From Pseudonocardia ammonioxydans (GTDB lineage Bacteria > Actinomycetota > Actinomycetes > Mycobacteriales > Pseudonocardiaceae), in assembly GCF_900115005.1 (NCBI RefSeq), contig NZ_FOUY01000006.1:62001-126000 (forward strand): a stretch of 64,000 nt of DNA, given 5' to 3'. Below are positions 59,869 through 64,000 of this stretch, one piece after another. How positions within the stretch are numbered: position 1 is the stretch's first letter; every line of letters starts with the position of its first letter. Below the pieces are notes generated by a model. It was not told the origin of the DNA. It searched no databases and saw nothing but the letters and a program-made list of their open reading frames with translations. The translations under genes and the position numbers were made by a program.

Positions 59869-60306
59869 GTGACCGCCACCGAGTCGCGCCGCGAGAGCTG
59901 CGGGACGGGCGCCGCCGACGCCGCCGTGGCCCTGGGTCGCGCCGCGTACCGGGTGGAGCGCCGGATCGACGAGGTCGTCCGCCCGCCGGACGGGCCGGGC
60001 CTGGACGCATGGCGGGTGCTGCACCTGCTCGCCGACGACGCCGGGCACCCGATGTCGGAGATCGCCGCACACGCGATGGTGCCCGCACCGACCCTGACCA
60101 AGATCGTCGACCGGCTGGCGGACCGCGGGCTGGTCTACCGGCGGGCCGACGACGCCGACCGCCGCCGGGTGCTGGTGCTGCTCGCCGATCGCGGCCGGAC
60201 GTTGCACGACGAGCTGGCACCCCGGGTGGCGGCGGTGGAACGTGCGGTCCACGAGGCACTGGGCGCCGACGCCGCGACGGTGCTCGCGGCGCTGGAGCGG
60301 CTGTAG
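59869..60306 (+). CDS. MarR-family transcriptional regulator
   Basis: 145 residues. The winged helix-turn-helix is typical: LDAWRVLHLLADDAGHPMSEIAAHAMVPAPTLTKIVDRL (two short parts: AWRVLHLLADD and PTLTKIVDRLADRGL), then RRADDADRRRVLVLLADRG for the wing. GTG 59869 is chosen because GGAGG lies 8 nt upstream; ATGs upstream would put the promoter inside the gene. Its divergent position from the amide-sensor gene suggests that it controls the fmd operon. Confidence 0.85.
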   Translation: MTATESRRESCGTGAADAAVALGRAAYRVERRIDEVVRPPDGPGLDAWRVLHLLADDAGHPMSEIAAHAMVPAPTLTKIVDRLADRGLVYRRADDADRRRVLVLLADRGRTLHDELAPRVAAVERAVHEALGADAATVLAALERL

Positions 60307-60331
60307 GTCCACCGCGGGCGCCGCGGGCTTC

Positions 60332-61060
60332 TCAGGCCGGTGCCCGGTCGAGCGCCGCCCGCAGCCGGGCGTCGTAGGCGTCGGCGAGCGCACCGAGCGC
60401 GTCCACCGCGTCCCCGGTGTGGGCGGGTCCGTGCATGAGGGCGAGCGTCGTGGGTGCGGTCGCGGCGAGCGCCCGGATGGTCGGCCCGGTCCCCGGGGTC
60501 AGCGCCGTCGCTCCGAACCGGTCCTCGGCGGCGAGCGCCGGTCCGACCGGGTCGGCGCCGGAGACGGCCGGGCCGGGGCCCGTCGCGGTGAACAGGTCCC
60601 CGCACAGCAGGGTGCCGGTGGTCTCCTCCAGCAGCAGCCCCGAGTCCCAGCCGTGCGGGACGTGCGCGGTGTCGATCCACCGGACCCGGCGCCGGCCCAG
60701 GTCGAGGACCTCCCCCTCGGCCAGGGCCCTCGGCGGCCGGTCCGCCAGGTCGCCGAGCGAGACCATCACTCCGAGCCTGCCGTGCACGACCTGCGCCGAG
60801 GGCGCGACGGACAGCCACTCGTTCATCGCGCCGCACTCGTCGGCCTCGACGTGGCCGAACGAGATCCAGCGCAACGCCAGCGGGTCGATCACCCGGGCCA
60901 GGGCGTCCCGGATCGTGGGGAACAACAGCCGGTAGCCGGTGTGGAACAGCAGCGGTTCCTCCGCCCGGACCAGGAACTGGTTGAACTGCAGGTCCACCGC
61001 CGGCAGGTAGGTGCTCAGCCGAAAGATGTCGGGCGCGACCTCGTCGACGACGGTGTCCAT
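60332..61060 (-). CDS. MBL-fold protein with a di-iron (ODP-type) site
   Basis: 242 residues. The metal site motif is HVEADECGAMNEW (His70, Glu72, Asp74), which is the H-x-E-x-D pattern of flavodiiron/ODP proteins, not the HxHxDH of ordinary metallo-beta-lactamases; later ligands are in VVHG, CGDLFT and LMHGPAH. Such domains bind oxygen or NO or reduce them when linked to flavin partners; no flavodoxin domain is attached. The start LPAVDLQFNQFLVRAEEPLLFH fits the family. ATG 61060 has GGAAGGAG upstream. Confidence 0.87.
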   Translation of the reverse strand: MDTVVDEVAPDIFRLSTYLPAVDLQFNQFLVRAEEPLLFHTGYRLLFPTIRDALARVIDPLALRWISFGHVEADECGAMNEWLSVAPSAQVVHGRLGVMVSLGDLADRPPRALAEGEVLDLGRRRVRWIDTAHVPHGWDSGLLLEETTGTLLCGDLFTATGPGPAVSGADPVGPALAAEDRFGATALTPGTGPTIRALAATAPTTLALMHGPAHTGDAVDALGALADAYDARLRAALDRAPA

Positions 61061-61150
61061 CGCAGGCTCCTTCCGCTCCGGCGCGTCAGAGTCCGCGCGG
61101 ACCCCCGCCGGGGACAGGGACTTCCGTCCCGGCACCGGGGCCGCCAACGC

Positions 61151-61188
61151 CCGTGAGTGGTTGTCGCGGCCAGGACCGCGACAACCAC

Positions 61189-61194
<6 letters not shown>
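61151..61194. repeat. REP-like palindrome, copy 5
   Basis: Arms 61152-61171 and 61174-61193 around AG with one mismatch. The cobN stop codon (61191-61189) lies in the right arm. It separates cobN from the co-directional MBL-fold gene. Confidence 0.9.

Positions 61195-64000
<2,806 letters not shown>

Overview
The window is very GC-rich, single-contig bacterial DNA with the gene order of an actinobacterium, most likely of the Pseudonocardiales (Pseudonocardia-like; this is inferred from gene content, no search was run). The strongest evidence is a block from about 11.6 to 28.6 kb with the order rRNA methyltransferase, APC-type permease, ceoB-ceoC, DUF3159, OB-fold protein, DUF3710, dut, DUF3093, DUF4193, cei, suhB, sigA. 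This is the order of Mycobacterium tuberculosis Rv2689c-Rv2703 with a few genes lost (for example ppgK). The left edge carries the first codons of rpsA and, further in, pdtaR and a tRNA, which in M. tuberculosis lie in a different part of the chromosome, so two conserved blocks are joined here.

Layout. 0-10.3 kb: rpsA start, a methyltransferase, carbonic anhydrase, hotdog thioesterase, a complete branched-chain amino acid/urea-type ABC uptake operon (livHMGF) facing its binding protein livK, then a 0.7-kb non-coding array of 62-bp repeats and the ANTAR response regulator pdtaR. 10.5-29.1 kb: a tRNA and the sigA block, which combines RNA modification, potassium control (KimA-like permease with CeoB/CeoC), nucleotide hygiene (dut), envelope (cei) and housekeeping transcription. 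29.3-42.2 kb: a one-chain double ABC exporter, a cation diffusion facilitator, a ClpC-type unfoldase, a frameshifted serine hydrolase, an amino acid permease and two paralogous flavin monooxygenases. 42.4-51.5 kb: surface-polysaccharide genes (flippase, TupA-like ATP-grasp, GT2), a MarR regulator with a palindromic operator, two MFS transporters and a ThDP enzyme. 51.6-54.2 kb: a two-gene coiled-coil/disordered protein operon and a deletion scar joining two gene remnants. 54.3-64 kb: sirtuin, ThpR, a formamidase operon (AmiC-like sensor, FmdB, FmdA, MetX-like hydrolase) with a divergent MarR, a di-iron MBL-fold protein and the C-terminal part of CobN.

Two repeat families stand out. One is the array at 8725-9460: twelve contiguous units, mostly exactly 62 bp, too far out of triplet phase to be protein-coding, many folding into a nested hairpin whose arms change together. 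The other is a family of five near-perfect 40-46-bp palindromes (16.3, 34.1, 56.0, 58.3, 61.2 kb), each overlapping the stop codon of at least one gene, as expected of a dispersed terminator-like REP element. A third general feature is the frequency of TANNNT -10 boxes 5-8 nt before GTG/ATG codons, which points to many leaderless transcripts, including two that begin with short upstream reading frames before sigA and before the flippase gene.
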